A DNA stretch of 64,000 nt from Heterohyrax brucei (GCA_028571685.1 CM053164.1:40846501-40910500), one strand, 5' to 3'. Positions 1 through 62,145 are shown, numbered from the stretch's first letter. Notes: generated from the letters alone by a model not told the origin. Numbers and translations are program-made.

Positions 1-164
1 CAGCCCTGTGACTTAGGCCAGCCTTGGACCCTGGGCCACAAGAGACTGGCCATGGAAAGAAAGCCACAGGGGCAGCTGGTGTTGAGTTGCCAACCTCAGG
101 GGACCTGTGGACTCTGTGCCCCCAAACTGGGGGCTCTCCTTTCCCTTGATCATGTAGACATCAG
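1..164. other. 3' flanking DNA of OTOF
   Basis: Short stretch beyond the predicted polyadenylation site. I see no gene, repeat or regulatory site that I can support in it. Confidence 0.5.
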
Positions 165-1018
165 CCCAGTGTTTGGTTTCTTTTATTAAGAGGAAAACCA
201 CCACTCAAGAAAGGACAAAATAGCTAACAGGAACCCAGCTTAGGCTGGCAGGCGCAGCAGCCCCCAAAGCACAAACTCCTGGCTGCAGTGGAAGCAGGCA
301 GAAGATCAGGGTCTGCAGGGAGCAGTGGGTGCCTGGGGGGTGGGGGCACAGATATTCACTCTGTCTCTGCTCCTCAGCTGGGCCTGTGAGCTGGGCAGAG
401 GGACCCTGGGAAGCTGTGCTTAGCCATGACAGGACAGGGCCTGGCATGTGCCTGTATGCCAAGGCACCAACTCAAGGGGCTGTGGGAGTGGAGCAGGGGG
501 CAAAAGCAGCCACCCAGCAGGGTTGGCCCAATCCTGGAGACAAAGACTGCTGTTGTCTGCTCTCCTCACCAGATTACGGTGGGAGTGGGTGGGTGGGTGG
601 GGGTGACGTATTTTGTTTGCTCATGTTTTTGAAATCCCTGAACGTAGCGCATGATTCTTGGTTAATTTCATTAAAGTCTGGGACCTGGAAGGCCTAGGTG
701 AGGGTTTGGGGTGCCTTCTTTCTGTCCAGAAGGGGGGTTCCACTGCAAGATGGGGCCAGAGGGAGCTGCTGCACCCTCCTGCTTTCCTGCTGTCCAAGAA
801 TCCCACAGACAGGGACAGAGGGGTTGACTTAGCAGGCAGCAGTCTTCTGGTGGTAAGGAGGGTTTTAGGGGGTCACCAGCCCAGCAAATTCCTGGGACCC
901 CAAGGCTGGAGGGTGGACACAAAGCTCAGAATTCCCAGGGGAGGGGAAACAATGCAAGCCACAGGAGGTACAAAGGGGCAGACTTGAGGAGAGGGGCCCT
1001 AGGGAGCAAAGGGAACCT
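165..1018 (-). other. OTOF: OTOF 3' untranslated region (exon 48)
   Basis: This stretch follows the exon-48 stop codon and runs to a predicted cleavage site about 20 nt past an AATAAA signal. A length near 0.85 kb is inferred. The exact cleavage position cannot be fixed without transcript ends. Confidence 0.7.
182..187 (-). terminator. Polyadenylation signal AATAAA
   Basis: TTTATT on the + strand reads AATAAA on the minus strand. It is the only canonical signal I noticed between the exon-48 stop and the window edge, and its distance fits a 3'UTR of about 0.85 kb. Confidence 0.65.
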
Positions 1019-50779
<49,761 letters not shown>

Positions 50780-52500
50780 TCAGGGACCACACACAGAAAC
50801 AAGAGCGAAACCCACAGACATGTAAGAATGGAGACTGATACCCCAGCCCCCACCTACTACTGGTCCCAGGATTTAGGGGAGAGCCTAGGCCGCCAAACTG
50901 AGAGCCATCCAGGGCATTGGATTAGGGCAATGGAAAACTCCACCACCTCCTCTTCTCCACCCCTTCAAACCATGAGGAGCAGTGTAGGAACACCCCATGA
51001 ACAGAAGGTAGCTTTCCACTGGAGGGAGTTGCCACTAATCAGAGCCTGTAGGGCTGTCCATTCTGATCCCGGTCCTCTCTTTGCAGATTTCCAAGCTCCT
51101 CAATGCCCCTAACCACACCCTCCCGTCTTTGGGCCCCACCTCAGTGACTGGAAAGAAAGTTAGGGGTCCAGAGACAAAGCATGAGCACAGAAGGGCAGGG
51201 ATCAGAGAGGACCCAGAGGGCTGAGGCTCAGTAGAAGATGGGAGATGGGGGAGAAAGTCACTTTACAGCCCTCACATGGCCCTAGTGCTCAAAACCTGGG
51301 ACAGAGTGACCGACTCTTCTGGGACCTTCTCCAAGAGGCCAAGCAGATGGCCTAAAAGTTTATCCACCTACACGCAGCTCCCTTATCCAGTTCTTGTTTC
51401 TCCTTTGTCTTCCTCCAGTCTTAAATGTCTCTGTCCTCGTCCCCAGCACCAGCTGCCTTCTGGGCCCAGTCCACAGATCGCTCTAGCCTTCAGCATGTCA
51501 CTGCTGTTGGTCCCCCAGAGTCTAGCCTGGCTTTCTCCCGAAATTCCAGGACTTTCTCTTTGTCTTTGCTCTCCTGATCCCTAAAATCTCCTTGGTTCCC
51601 AGTGAAAAGGAAGCGATGAGCCCTTCCCTGTCTGTCTTTTGTCCTGGCTTTTGACCCTTCTGTCTGTCCCCTGCTGGATCCCACCCCTACCCCCCAGGAA
51701 CTTATGGCTGACTCCATAGTTCCTACCTCTTCCTCTGGCTTGCTGTGGCCTTGAACCCTCAGGCGAGGGGCCTTGAAGTCAGAGGAGTGAGAAAAAGGGA
51801 TAGGGGTCCTCAGTGGTCCTTCAGTGATGTCCCTGCAGCAAACCTGTTGTCCCTGGCGCCAGGAGGGACCAGGAGCAGGATCAACGGGAGTAGGGGTAAT
51901 GCAGTATTCCATTACTCTATCAATATTGCATGAGCTTGATACCTGACTCCCTCCACTTCCCATCCTCCCTCCTTCAAGGTGTGGCCCCATCGTCCTGCAG
52001 ATACAGGTGGGGCAAGGTGCAGGCCCCAACCTGGGGCTCATCTACAGTAGAATTCACCCATTTTGAAGTCATGGTAACTCCCTGTGGAGGTTTCTAAGCC
52101 TCCTGTCCCCCAGCCCTGTCTATATGGTTGGGTAATGTGAGGTTGGGGCAAACAATTCCTGCCTTGTTGAGACTGTCAAGAAGACTCTAGTACCTCTACT
52201 CAAGGTTGAGGAGTCAATCTAACTTCCCTAAACCTCTCCCTATCCTAACATCAGATCTCTTTTCAATTCACATGCAGGACAAGGCATAGAGGATGCATGT
52301 CTGTATCCCAGTGAAAGAGACATCGAGAACCATCCCTTCCATTTGGCACCCATTCACAGCTTAGGAGACCCTGGCATATCCATGATTTCCTATAAAGTGA
52401 TGAAGTAGGTGAAAAAAGTGCTCCTGTGACACTGTGCATCTGTGCTATCCAGAACTGTTGTCTGGGTTGTAACAGTGGGTGGAGGGAAGGAGAACGGCCT

Positions 52501-52652
52501 TCAGAAGGGAAAGCTGAAGCTTTGGATTTCTTTCTAAAGGTTTCCCCCTCTAATAAAGGGAGATAAATTAATTCCATCAGAAGGAAAAGCTGATGCTTTG
52601 GATTTCTTTCTAAAGGGTTCCACCTCTAATAAGAGGAGATAAATTAATTAGG
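52501..52652. repeat. Tandem duplication, two 76-bp units
   Basis: Units 52501-52576 and 52577-52652 align end to end with few differences (ctttggatttctttctaaag in both, then ccctctaataaagggagata against cacctctaataagaggagat). The last bases diverge. Confidence 0.9.
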
Positions 52653-52759
52653 AAGAAAGTGGTGGCCAAGAAGAGAGTATGTATCCTTTCTTGATTAAAT
52701 ATTGTGGGCCTGAAGGCTTCATCAGAGAAGAGTTTTCTGCTAGAAATGGCTGCTCATTC

Positions 52760-52900
52760 TACTGTTATGGCAGTTCTATGAGGCATGTATGCATCTTCTC
52801 ATTTAACCAATGACAAAACAGAGGCTCAGAGAGGTCAAAATAATCTCAGTAACGTGCAGCAAGTGAGAGAGTTGAGACTGAAGCACAAGGCGCCTGTCTC
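52760..52900 (-). repeat. MIR SINE, reverse
   Basis: atgacaaaacagaggctcag, agaggtcaaaataatctcag, caagtgagagagttgagact. Confidence 0.68.
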
Positions 52901-53344
52901 CTAGGCCAGCTGGATGGCCATGCCGTCCTCACTGCTTGCCTGGATCCTGAGGGTCTGCACTTCTCTAGGAGTGCGAACCCCATCCTGATCATTTGGACTT
53001 TCGGCAAAAATTCTCCCGGGCCCGCAATAGTAAGTATAGGATGGCCCATGGGCCAGCGCAATGTGCTGGTCAGGACATGATCTGTGAAGAGTCTCACAGA
53101 CCATGCCTAGAAAAGAGGCACGTTCAAAAGCAACCTAAGCAGCTGCACATTTTGAAAGAGATGACCATAAGTTTTAAATTACTGGTGACATACACTGACT
53201 GGAGAAGTGAACCCATTTGGAAACAACTACGTTAGCCTCGGTGACCTGCAAAAAGCAATTGAACAGCCATCATTTCCATCTGGACAGGACTCTTTCTCCT
53301 TAACTCATCAGGTCTAGTTACTTTGAAGGCCGTTGACAGTTTTC

Positions 53345-53525
53345 TTAAGAGCCCTGGTGGTTCAGAGATTAAGGCATTCAACTGCCAACCGAAAGGTCAG
53401 CAGTTCGAAACCACCAGGGTCTCCACCTGGGAAAGGTATGGCAGTCTGCTTCCGTAGAGATTTATAGCTTTGGAGACCCTATGGGGTCACTGTGAGTCAG
53501 AATCTGCTTGACAGTAGCAGGTTAG
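53345..53525 (+). mobile_element. AfroSINE, forward, long subfamily, full length
   Basis: gccctggtggttcagagatt (A-box region), ggtcagcagttcgaaaccac (B box), atggcagtctgcttccgtag, cactgtgagtcagaatctgc. It shows the clearest tRNA-type internal promoter in the window. Confidence 0.93.
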
Positions 53526-54044
53526 TTTTCTAGATCTGGGTGCTGTCACTGGAAGAGAGGGGCGGGAAATACTCCCTTGCTGTGTGCCACCAAAGTCCTC
53601 TGGTCCTGACAGTTGTCAGCCTGTGAAAAATGAAGACTGCATCTGTTTTAGGAGCAGAAGACTCAAACAACTGACACGCATTCCCGAAATTCAAAGACGG
53701 CCTTCCACACAGGTGGGCAGTCCTGATCGTCTAAACTAAGAAATACCCGTGGAAACAAGAAATGATTATAGTTGACAAGTGTATGAATGCAACCAGTCAT
53801 TCCTAAAGTCCTTCATTACCTGATTACTGTAACAGGCATACAATCCCACACTGTCTGCTTTTTAGAAAAATTCTTGGTAGATGTGTCTTAGTTTCCATTC
53901 AAGATAGCTGGTTATTAAGAAAATGCTCTTCTTGGAGGCCCTGCCTCAGCACTACTAGGCCTCAGCAGGCTGCGGGTCCCGCAGGCGCCGGGCTTCTTCA
54001 CAAGTAGTGTGGGTTTCCAGGACCCCCAGACGCTGTGTCTGAAA

Positions 54045-54195
54045 ACTGCCTTCTTTGGGTGTCTCACAGCAGAATCACGTGGGATTGCTGATCAAAGGCA
54101 CAAATTCTTACTAAGTCAGACTCTTAGGACTGAGGGCTCAGAACTGGCATTCTTGACACACTCCATAGGTGATTCTCTATAGGAGATTTTGAAGC
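54045..54195. repeat. MER5-type hAT-Charlie fragment
   Basis: agcagaatcacgtgggattg, acaaattcttactaagtcag and ataggtgattctctatagga follow MER5. Confidence 0.55.
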
Positions 54196-55377
54196 AGCTG
54201 TGGTGGTCAGCGGGGTACCATCCTCCCCAAGCTTACCCAAAACTTGTGCTGTGGGACACCTCCCTGCCTAGTGGCCCGAAGTTCTGGCTGTACCCCTGTA
54301 TGAGTAGTACCTTCGGGAAATGTGCCTGGCATAGGCCCTCACCACTCTTGTCTTCTTGCCAGGGGCCCTTCCGATCTCAGTGTCTGGAATTCCTTTCCAC
54401 CCTGCCTGGCTGCTCAGACTGCTGCTCTCCTGAGTTACCCTGAAGTCTCCCGGACCATCCCATGCCTGGCTTCGTACAGCTGTGCACATGCTGTCCCGTC
54501 CTTAGAGTCCTCAGCCCACACAATGTGTGACTTGTTCTAGCTGTAGACTCTCCTGCCCCCTAGGGAAGCACTCTCAGATGACAGATTGAAGGCCTTGGGC
54601 TGGGTCAGAAGCAAGCCCTGCCTGGAGAGTCTGGCTTCCCTCTGCCAGCTGGATGGGACCTGGTCCTACAGCCCCAAGCCCAGAGTGTGTTCTTCATAGC
54701 AAGGCACTGTGGCTTTCAGACACTGATCAGATGGACACACTCAAGTGGAAAAGGGCCTGTGGCTTCTCTCAGGTATTTATGGCCTTGAATTTGAAACTCA
54801 CTTTATTCCTTAAAATAAACATATTTACAAGTATAGATTGAAACTTAAAACCAAAAAGAACATAAAAAGATGCTTATCCAACTGCTCCTACCACATCCTG
54901 AAGCAACCCAAAGGAGAAACCCCATTCTCCTGAGTGATCCCAAATGTACAGACTGCCTGGTTGCCACGTGTGCCTGACAATCTCTCAGAGTGATGCGTTT
55001 TTCTCTATGAAAAATGTGGAAATGCGCAGAGGTGAAGGTAATTTCCAGAAGACTTGCTATAGGCTCTGTGCCTGTTTGCTTCTCCCAGACTCGCTCATCC
55101 ATTCTTGTGAACTTCAGGGTGTCGAACCCTGTCATCAGTTGTGACTGCCCTTTGTAGTTTTCTGATGGCCAACACATAAGCAGTCCTCTACAGATAAAGT
55201 CCCTGCAGCCTCACTGCCACACTGGTTCCCAGAAAGCAGCATGCCCGCTTCTCCTGGCAAAGGGTGAAGGTGAGTTTTTTGAATAAATGGTAACTGAATC
55301 GATGAATTTTGAAGATCATTCACTTACATTAAAGACTTAGATTTCAAAATACCTGTAGTTTGTTAATTAGGTTACTG

Positions 55378-55588
55378 GTGTTGTTGTTGTTGGTTGCTGT
55401 CCCGTCCATTCCAAGTCATGCAACCCATGTGTCACAGAGGAGAATTGTGCTCCGCAGGGTTTTCAGGGCTGTAACCTTTCAGAAGTAGACTGTCAGGCCT
55501 GTCTTCCAGGGTGCCACTGTGTGGGTTTGAACCTCCAGCGTCTTGGCTAGGAAAGCACAGCACTTAGCCTTTACACCATGCATGAATT
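55378..55588 (-). mobile_element. AfroSINE, long subfamily, reverse
   Basis: gttgttgttgttggttgctg tail, gctccgcagggttttcaggg, agaagtagactgtcaggcct, tttgaacctccagcgtcttg. Confidence 0.86.
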
Positions 55589-55741
55589 CCTGCAGGTGTG
55601 CTGAGCCTTTTTCTTCCTGGATAATATTTTGTATTTGGTTCATTTGGTTCCACAGTTACTAAGGATGTCAGTGTGGTAAGAAACAGACAAAGAAAACCAA
55701 ACCAAATTCAGTTTAGTGATAAACTACCTTACAACCAAAAT

Positions 55742-56586
55742 CAAAACAGAAAACCCTGTTGTCACCAAGTCAATTCTGACTCATAGAAACCCTCTAGGAC
55801 AGAGTACAGTTGCCTCTGAGGGTTTCCAAGGATTGGCTTGTAGATTTGCACTGCTGACCTCTTGGTTAGTAGCAAAGCTCTTTTTTTTTTTAATTGTGAT
55901 TGAATGAAAGTGTACAATCAAGTTTAAATTTGCATGCCCACCTATCTACAGCTCCTTCTGCTTTCCTCGCCTCCTCCTTTCTGTTCTATACCTGTCATAT
56001 CTTCTTAACAATCTCCTGTCCCCTCTTTTCCACCTTCTCCACTTCCCTCTAGTAAGAGGCCAGTAGGACATCTTATAGATGCATAGAACCATAAAGTGCA
56101 CACACGATACAGTCATTCTGTGTCCCTGAGTCCAATCCATTCCTGTCTGAAGAGTTGGCCTCGGTGAAGATTTATGGTCAGGAGCAGCATCAGGTCTAGA
56201 GGCCATGCTCCTAGGGGGACCCACAGGCCTTCGGACCATCAGTTGTGGTTTTTTAGTGGAGTTCTTAGTGTGCACCCCTTTTTCTTCCCATGTTGCCTCT
56301 GAGACTCAACACAACACTGTGAGGCCCATTATGGCTATCATTGGTAGTGGCTGGGCACCATCTGGTTCTTCTGGTCACTTGTTGATATAGTCACCCATTC
56401 ACGTGACTCTTTCTGTCTCTGGGTTCTTTTTCCCGCATGTCTTTGTTCTCCTTGGTGATCATCTGCTCCAGCTGAGTTGGGACCAATTGGTGTACCTCAG
56501 ATGGCACTTGCTAGCTTTAAGACTCCCCATGCCACTCTTGGTTAGTAGCAAAGCTCTTAACCATTAGGCCTCCAGGGCACCCTACA
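55742..56586 (-). mobile_element. AfroSINE, reverse, split by a retroposon
   Basis: Tail half 55742-55882 (cctgttgtcaccaagtcaat, gactcatagaaaccctctag) and head end 56535-56586 (gctcttaaccattaggcctc, cagggcacc) belong to one SINE. It is interrupted by the element at 55883-56534. Confidence 0.88.
55883..56534 (-). mobile_element. Unclassified non-LTR retroposon, copy B, complete insertion
   Basis: 652 bp between perfect 24-nt duplications (55859-55882 and 56535-56558) that copy part of the host SINE. The left end is a T run, i.e. a poly(A) tail on the minus strand, so the element is retrotransposed and minus-oriented. It has no tRNA-like promoter blocks and no open frame of note. Related in blocks to the element at 47110-48070. 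Confidence 0.82.
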
Positions 56587-57784
56587 ACCACGTGGGCTGT
56601 TCATTCGTGGGTACATGAAAGCATGGGAGGTGGAAGTCCAGAGGACGCTGGCCTCTGAAGATGTCTGAGAGTTTACAATCGCATCTGCATTTCATGCAAG
56701 CTGGACTCACCAGTGTCATACTGGTGTGTGCGTGCATTTTAGACTGGTATTTCTCTCTAGAGAAAAGAAGTGAGTGAGTTCACTCATTGTAAACTCTTCT
56801 TTTTCATTTGTGGATCTGATGATTTCTTTGTTCATCTCATGATTCTGATGGCTGGGCAACACACAGAGAGTCCCAGGGGTGAGTTTCTTAGACATGATGG
56901 CATGACAACACTTGCCAAATTAAAATTAGTTATCTGAGAGTTCTGTTAGTTCTGGTCTGGCAGTTGTGACTTAGAATGGCCGATTGTAAATAAATAAGCT
57001 GCAGACAATGCCTACTCACTGCCCAAGGCTTCTGTCCCACCGTTGGCTTCCATGGGAACTGTCCAGGCTCCTTAGCTCAGGCAATCCAGATGAACGAGCT
57101 CCTGTCTGAGAGAAACTGGATCTGTGGTCCTTCTCTGTACTCTTTACACAGCCAAATCCTCAAAGCCTGGGGGACGTGTTCTCCAGGCGACCCACAGTCG
57201 CTTTATTTTCTTTATTCTCCATGCCCCAGATAGAGGTAAATTCATAGTTGCAGTCTTCTAGTTGTCTTGCAAAATGTGTTAAATTTCAGTCAGATTTTAT
57301 TATCTTCCCACTTGTGGGTGGGAGAGACTGACCCCTCATCCAAGAACCTGCCTGTCTCCAAACTGGCCTATTTGCATGGTACGCTCATCAGGAGGCCTCA
57401 GAGACCCAGACACGTTTGTCCTGAGCTCAGGCTTGCCAGGGAAGCTGTCTGCTCAGCTGTCCCTTGTGGCCCCCCGCCCCCTTGCATGTTCAAGTAAACA
57501 CCGTCATGGAAATACGTTTCCCGTCTCCCCAAACTACCCCTCTCAGAGTCTTGTGTATTCAAGGAATCACAGGTTTTTCACCTGTTGAATCTGAGTTTCC
57601 GCTCCTGCAAATCATATTTATTTTAGCTCAGCTGTCCTCAGTGGAGATTGAAACTACCCAGCTTTACCCGAACATAACCCTTCAGAAATTTAAAGCTGTT
57701 TCCACATTTTTCTCTTCCCTAGGATAAAGAGTTTCAACTTTGTTTAATCTCTTCTTGGAAATACATTTTTATGCTCTTTCAGTA

Positions 57785-58003
57785 GCCTGTTGTTCTACCA
57801 CTTGCTGTGGAGTCAATTCCAACTCATGGCAACCTCACGCGGGTCAGTATAGAACTGTGCTTCCCGGGGTTTTCAGTGGCTGATTTTTCAGAAGTAGATC
57901 ATCAGGCTTCTCTTCTGAGGTGTCTCTGGAGGGATTCACACCTCCAGCCTTTCAGTTAGTAGCTGAGTATGTTAACCGTTTGTTCCACCCAAGGACTCCC
58001 TAC
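57785..58003 (-). mobile_element. AfroSINE, long subfamily, reverse
   Basis: gtggagtcaattccaactca, gggttttcagtggctgattt, agaagtagatcatcaggctt, gttaaccgtttgttccaccc. Confidence 0.88.
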
Positions 58004-58087
58004 TGCTCTACAAATGAAAATAATAATAGCAAATATCAATTAAGTTTATCTCATATGTTAAAGATGGCACGAAATTAGGACACGGTA

Positions 58088-58132
58088 ATGGTCACCATGC
58101 GTCGGATCCGACTTGACGGCACTTGGCTTGGT
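58088..58132 (+). mobile_element. AfroSINE-like tail fragment, forward
   Basis: tcaccatgcgtcggatccga, cttgacggcacttggcttgg. The same tail words appear reversed at 24090-24120 and 27098-27140. Confidence 0.6.
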
Positions 58133-58134
58133 TT

Positions 58135-58462
58135 GGCAATGGTTAAGTGCTTGGCTGTTAACTTTATATTGCCAATTCAAACCTACCCAGCTGCTCTCAT
58201 AAAGATTAAAACCAATAAAAACAAAAACACATTGCTGTTGAGTTAGTTTCGACTCACAGTGACCTTATAAAATAGAGTAGAACTGCCCCCATAGGGTGTT
58301 GAAGAGCAGCTGATAGATTTGAACCGCAGACCTCCTGGCCAGCAGCTGTAGTCTTTAACCACTATTCCACCCAAGTTTCAGGCTTATAAAAATTATGGCC
58401 TAGAAAATCCTGTGGGACAGTCCTATTCTGCTGCATGAGGTTGCTATGAGCTGAAAATTCAC
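58135..58462 (+). mobile_element. AfroSINE, forward, interrupted by a second AfroSINE
   Basis: Head part 58135-58207 (caatggttaagtgcttggct, gccaattcaaacctacccag) and tail part 58386-58462 (tcctgtgggacagtcctatt, gaggttgctatgagctgaaa) flank the reverse copy. Confidence 0.82.
58208..58385 (-). mobile_element. AfroSINE, reverse, nested insertion
   Basis: acattgctgttgagttagtt, gtagaactgcccccataggg, gtctttaaccactattccac. Near-identical 9-nt flanks (ataaagatt at 58199-58207, ataaaaatt at 58386-58394) are a probable duplication. Confidence 0.82.
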
Positions 58463-59599
58463 CTGGTGGTTCTTAACGACAGCTCTGCTGAAGAGCTAGC
58501 ATTTATTGTGGGCCGACTCTGTGCTGATCCACTGAGGCAACTCCTACTCCAGCTGTAGCCAGTCAAAGTGATGGGGCCAGCCTGAGTTTCTGTGGGTCTG
58601 GCCCAGGTTAGAGAGGGGAGCTGGAAGCCATGAAGGACCTTCAAGCATCTCCAATCTCAGGCTGAGGGTCTGGGAATGGACAGACTATTGATGTCTCGTG
58701 TATTGGCCTTTTAGGGCTATGTGTCGGGAAGAACATTGACCCTTGAGCCTTCTCCCTGAGGAACTCCCAGCTCGGGGTCCACCATCATCTCCCACGCAGA
58801 CTGGCCATCCTCTCCCTCTCCAAGCTTCCACACGCGCTGCTGTCTCAGCCTGAAGGCTTCTTCCCTCCCTGTGAACCCCGCAAACTCCTCCATCCTCCAG
58901 GTTGTGGGCTGGGGCTGTCTTCACGTAGACCACCGCTTCCATTACTGCAAAGCTTTATCATCACCTTGCTGGCTTACAGCAAGCACTGACTGGAACTCAG
59001 CGTGCTTTTGCTAAAGCAAGACAGAGATTGTGAGTTCCCTGGGGCCTGAACTCAAGCAGACACTGCAAACTCAGTCTGCTGCTTATCAGTCAGACCCTCC
59101 TCCCCTACAACCTTGGTGTTTCTGTCATATCCTCAAATGAACCCATTTTTAACTTATTGGGACCACAGTTTTGAGCAAATTTCTTACCATCTCTGGGACT
59201 TGGTTTCTTAATCTGGAAAATAAAGACCACATTCCTGACTTTTCAGCTCTCACTGGTGTGTTTGAAAGTTTGCATGAAAACAGGCAAGTGCTCAAAAACT
59301 CCTGGGTCTTTGATAAAGCCCAGGTTGGAAGTCAGATCTCCTGTGATTTCATCCCCATTCCACCCCTAGCCAGTAGCAAGTTGTCTCTTCCCTTTGGGCT
59401 CAGATTTGCCTTCTGTCGGAGGTGGGATTGGACCACAGGCCCTCTCTGATATGGCAACCTGACCACCACTGCCTTTGTAAAAGTCCCTGTGATGCTGGGA
59501 TACGCCTCCATGTGACAATGTGATATCAGGAACCACTCACCAATCCCCAGCCCTTCTTCATTAGCCCCTCTCATCTGAAATGCCCTCCTTTTCTAAAAG

Positions 59600-59790
59600 C
59601 AAACTGGGGAGTCAGTTCTGTTTCATGGTGACCTCACATGTGCCAGGCTAGAACTGTGCCTGACAGTTTTCAGTGGCTGATTCTTCAGATGTAGATCCCT
59701 AGGCCTTTCTCCTGAGGTCTCTGTAGACTTGAACTTCTGAACTTTTGGTTAGCAGCCCAGAGTATTAACTACTTGCTCTACCCAGGGATT
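59600..59790 (-). mobile_element. AfroSINE, long subfamily, reverse
   Basis: tttcatggtgacctcacatg, gttttcagtggctgattctt, agatgtagatccctaggcct, gaacttttggttagcagccc. Confidence 0.86.
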
Positions 59791-59810
59791 CCTCTCCTCT
59801 CCTCTCCTCT
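59791..59810. repeat. (CTCCT)n pentanucleotide repeat
   Basis: About four CCTCT units directly beside the SINE head. Confidence 0.8.
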
Positions 59811-60544
59811 GATGTCTCCTCCCTCAGGAAGCCCCAGGGGAACAAAGGACCAATGGGCCCCTTTCCTTAGCTTTCTGAGTCTTCCTGCTCTGGCCACACC
59901 CTTTAGCCACACAGAATCCAGAGTCATCTTCCTAGGACTGCTAGGACTGTGTGTCCTCGCTAGGGTGCTGGGGAGGGGGCTCCTGGCTTCTTGTGCCTGC
60001 CCTATTCCTTCGCCCTCAGTCACACCCTCCCTCACAGGGGAGGGGGTAATAAACAGAGAAGTGGGGGAGGAATCAAGACACTGAAAGGAGGAAGGGTCAC
60101 CCCAGAAGAGCTGTGAGTTGAAACCAGAAGGCCCTGCCCCTGTCCCATCCCCACACAAGTCACCCCTGTGGTCACATGGAAAGACCTCCCTCTCCCTGCC
60201 TTTCCCAGCCCTAGCTCTACCAAGACAGCCTGCGCCTCAGCCCTCCAGGTCCCAGCCAACCCGCTGTCCGCAGAAGGAGCCTTCCCTCTGACCCAGCCTT
60301 CTGCCCTCACAGGGTGGCCCCACAGGCTCTGCCCTGGCCGGGGACACCTACTTGTACTCGCCATCTCTGCCTCCCTTGGTCTTCTCTCTGCCTTTGCTGA
60401 GTTAGGGGGAGAAATGAGGAGACAAGGGGATGTATGTGAGAGGGTGCAGCCCAGATATGCTTGCAGCCTTAGCCCCTGACCCTGTTGACCCCTGCACTCC
60501 CAAGGGGCCTCCTTGTCCCTGACACGTCTGACCCCCTTGCTACG

Positions 60545-60695
60545 GCAGAAACCAACCAATGCCATGGAGTTAACTCTGTATGCTAGAGTAGAGCTGTGAT
60601 CTGCAGGGTACACTCAGTGTGATATTTTAGAAGTAGATAGCCAGGCATTTCTTTTGATGCCACTTTGGGTGGACTCGAATCTCTGCCCATTGAGC
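60545..60695 (-). mobile_element. AfroSINE, long subfamily, reverse, headless
   Basis: ccatggagttaactctgtat, agaagtagatagccaggcat and ccactttgggtggactcgaa. The head block is missing. Confidence 0.75.
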
Positions 60696-61929
60696 ACTGC
60701 AAGGGCCAGTGTGGTGGAAAGCCCTGGACTCTGTAGGCATTTAGTGAGCAGGGCTGAGCCTGCTCTGAGAGGGGCATGGCAGCGTCAGGGTCCTGCTAGG
60801 GCAGGTTCAGCCTTCAGCCCAAGGAAGAAGGGCAAGTGGAGGGGAGGTTCCGGTGTGGGCCAGAAAGAATAAGTACCACCCCAGGGCTCAAAGCAGGCTG
60901 GGGAAGGTCAACACTCCCCTCCCTCATTAGGAAGACTTCCAGAAAGTCCTCCTGGAATGTTTCCTCAGTGCTTCCATGATACCGTGGTGGTAAGAATACA
61001 GAAAAACCATAACAGTGAGCTATTCTGTCCTCTCCTCATGCTCTGACCTGGCACAGACTCCCCGGGTAGGCATGACTCCATGTCTCCACAGCTCAGACAC
61101 CAGGGTTTAGACACATCACAGCCTGAGTCCAGCTTTGGCCAGGTAACCTTTATGGCACCACAGAGGTCAGTGTGTGCTTCAGAAGAGTACACGATAACTG
61201 GACCTCTGCTGTGAGACTGGCTGAGACCACTGAGCAGAGCCCAGCTCGCCATTGGCAGGGAAGGCTTCATGTCACTGCTCTGACCGGGGCACTGTGGGTC
61301 TCCGGGCTGGATGGCTGTGCACCCCACCAGGGTCCACTGAGCACTGTGAGGGGCTTGTTTTGACGGAGTAGGGACTTCAGTGAGCTTCTTAGAGCACTAA
61401 CAGCCAAATGAAGAGTCTACTGGCCTCACCAATAATTCAAGCAGAACTGTTTTTCTCTGAGTTATAAACTGAGATTTTGAGAGATGGGGGAAAAAAAATT
61501 CATGACTCTGAAAAGTTTACAAATCCATGAAATAGAGCAACTAGAAGGGAAACTGCATCACCCAGACATCGGTGGGGTGGGGCAGGAAGGTGGAGTTTGT
61601 ATACCTGAGGATAAAAATGTGATGCTTTTCCTCTTCCCCTTTGGGGTCTGCTCTGAAATTGCAAGGAGACATCGACTCACCTGGTGGGGACTACTCAGGC
61701 CCTCAGCACACCAGGGCACAGTAGGTACCCTGAAACATGGAACGACGGTACACCCTGTCCCGCAGGACCCCCTGCCCTCCCCATACACTCCAGACATCTG
61801 GACCAACAAAGGAGTGCACACAGGCCCATGCTCTACTGGTGTGGAAGTGGAGAAGGGAACAGGGCTATCTCTTCTGGTGAGAAAATAGTAAATCTAGCGG
61901 TTTGACTATAATCACTACTATTCACATGC

Positions 61930-62115
61930 TGTTGTTACACGCTGAGTCAACCCCCGGCTTGTGGCGACCCTGCCCACAACGGAAAAGGATGCTGCCCGGT
62001 GCAGCACCACTCCACAACTGGTTGTAGATTGGGCCGCTGCGCTATGTGGGGTCTCCACAGGCTGACTTTTGGAAGTACATCTGCAGGTCTGTCTTCCAGA
62101 TCCGTCTTGGACTGA
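61930..62115 (-). mobile_element. AfroSINE-related element with RTE-like tail, reverse
   Basis: gttgttacacgctgagtcaa, cacaacggaaaaggatgctg, ctgacttttggaagtacatc, gcaggtctgtcttccagatc. The tail resembles the RTE-like tails at 24000 and 29640. Confidence 0.75.
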
Positions 62116-62145
62116 AAGTGTCACTGAAAACTATTCATCATTGTC

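Noticed and set aside
53345-53420. tRNA-like A and B boxes, possible tRNA gene
   Set aside because: They belong to an AfroSINE head; no cloverleaf or anticodon arm can be formed and the tail is SINE.
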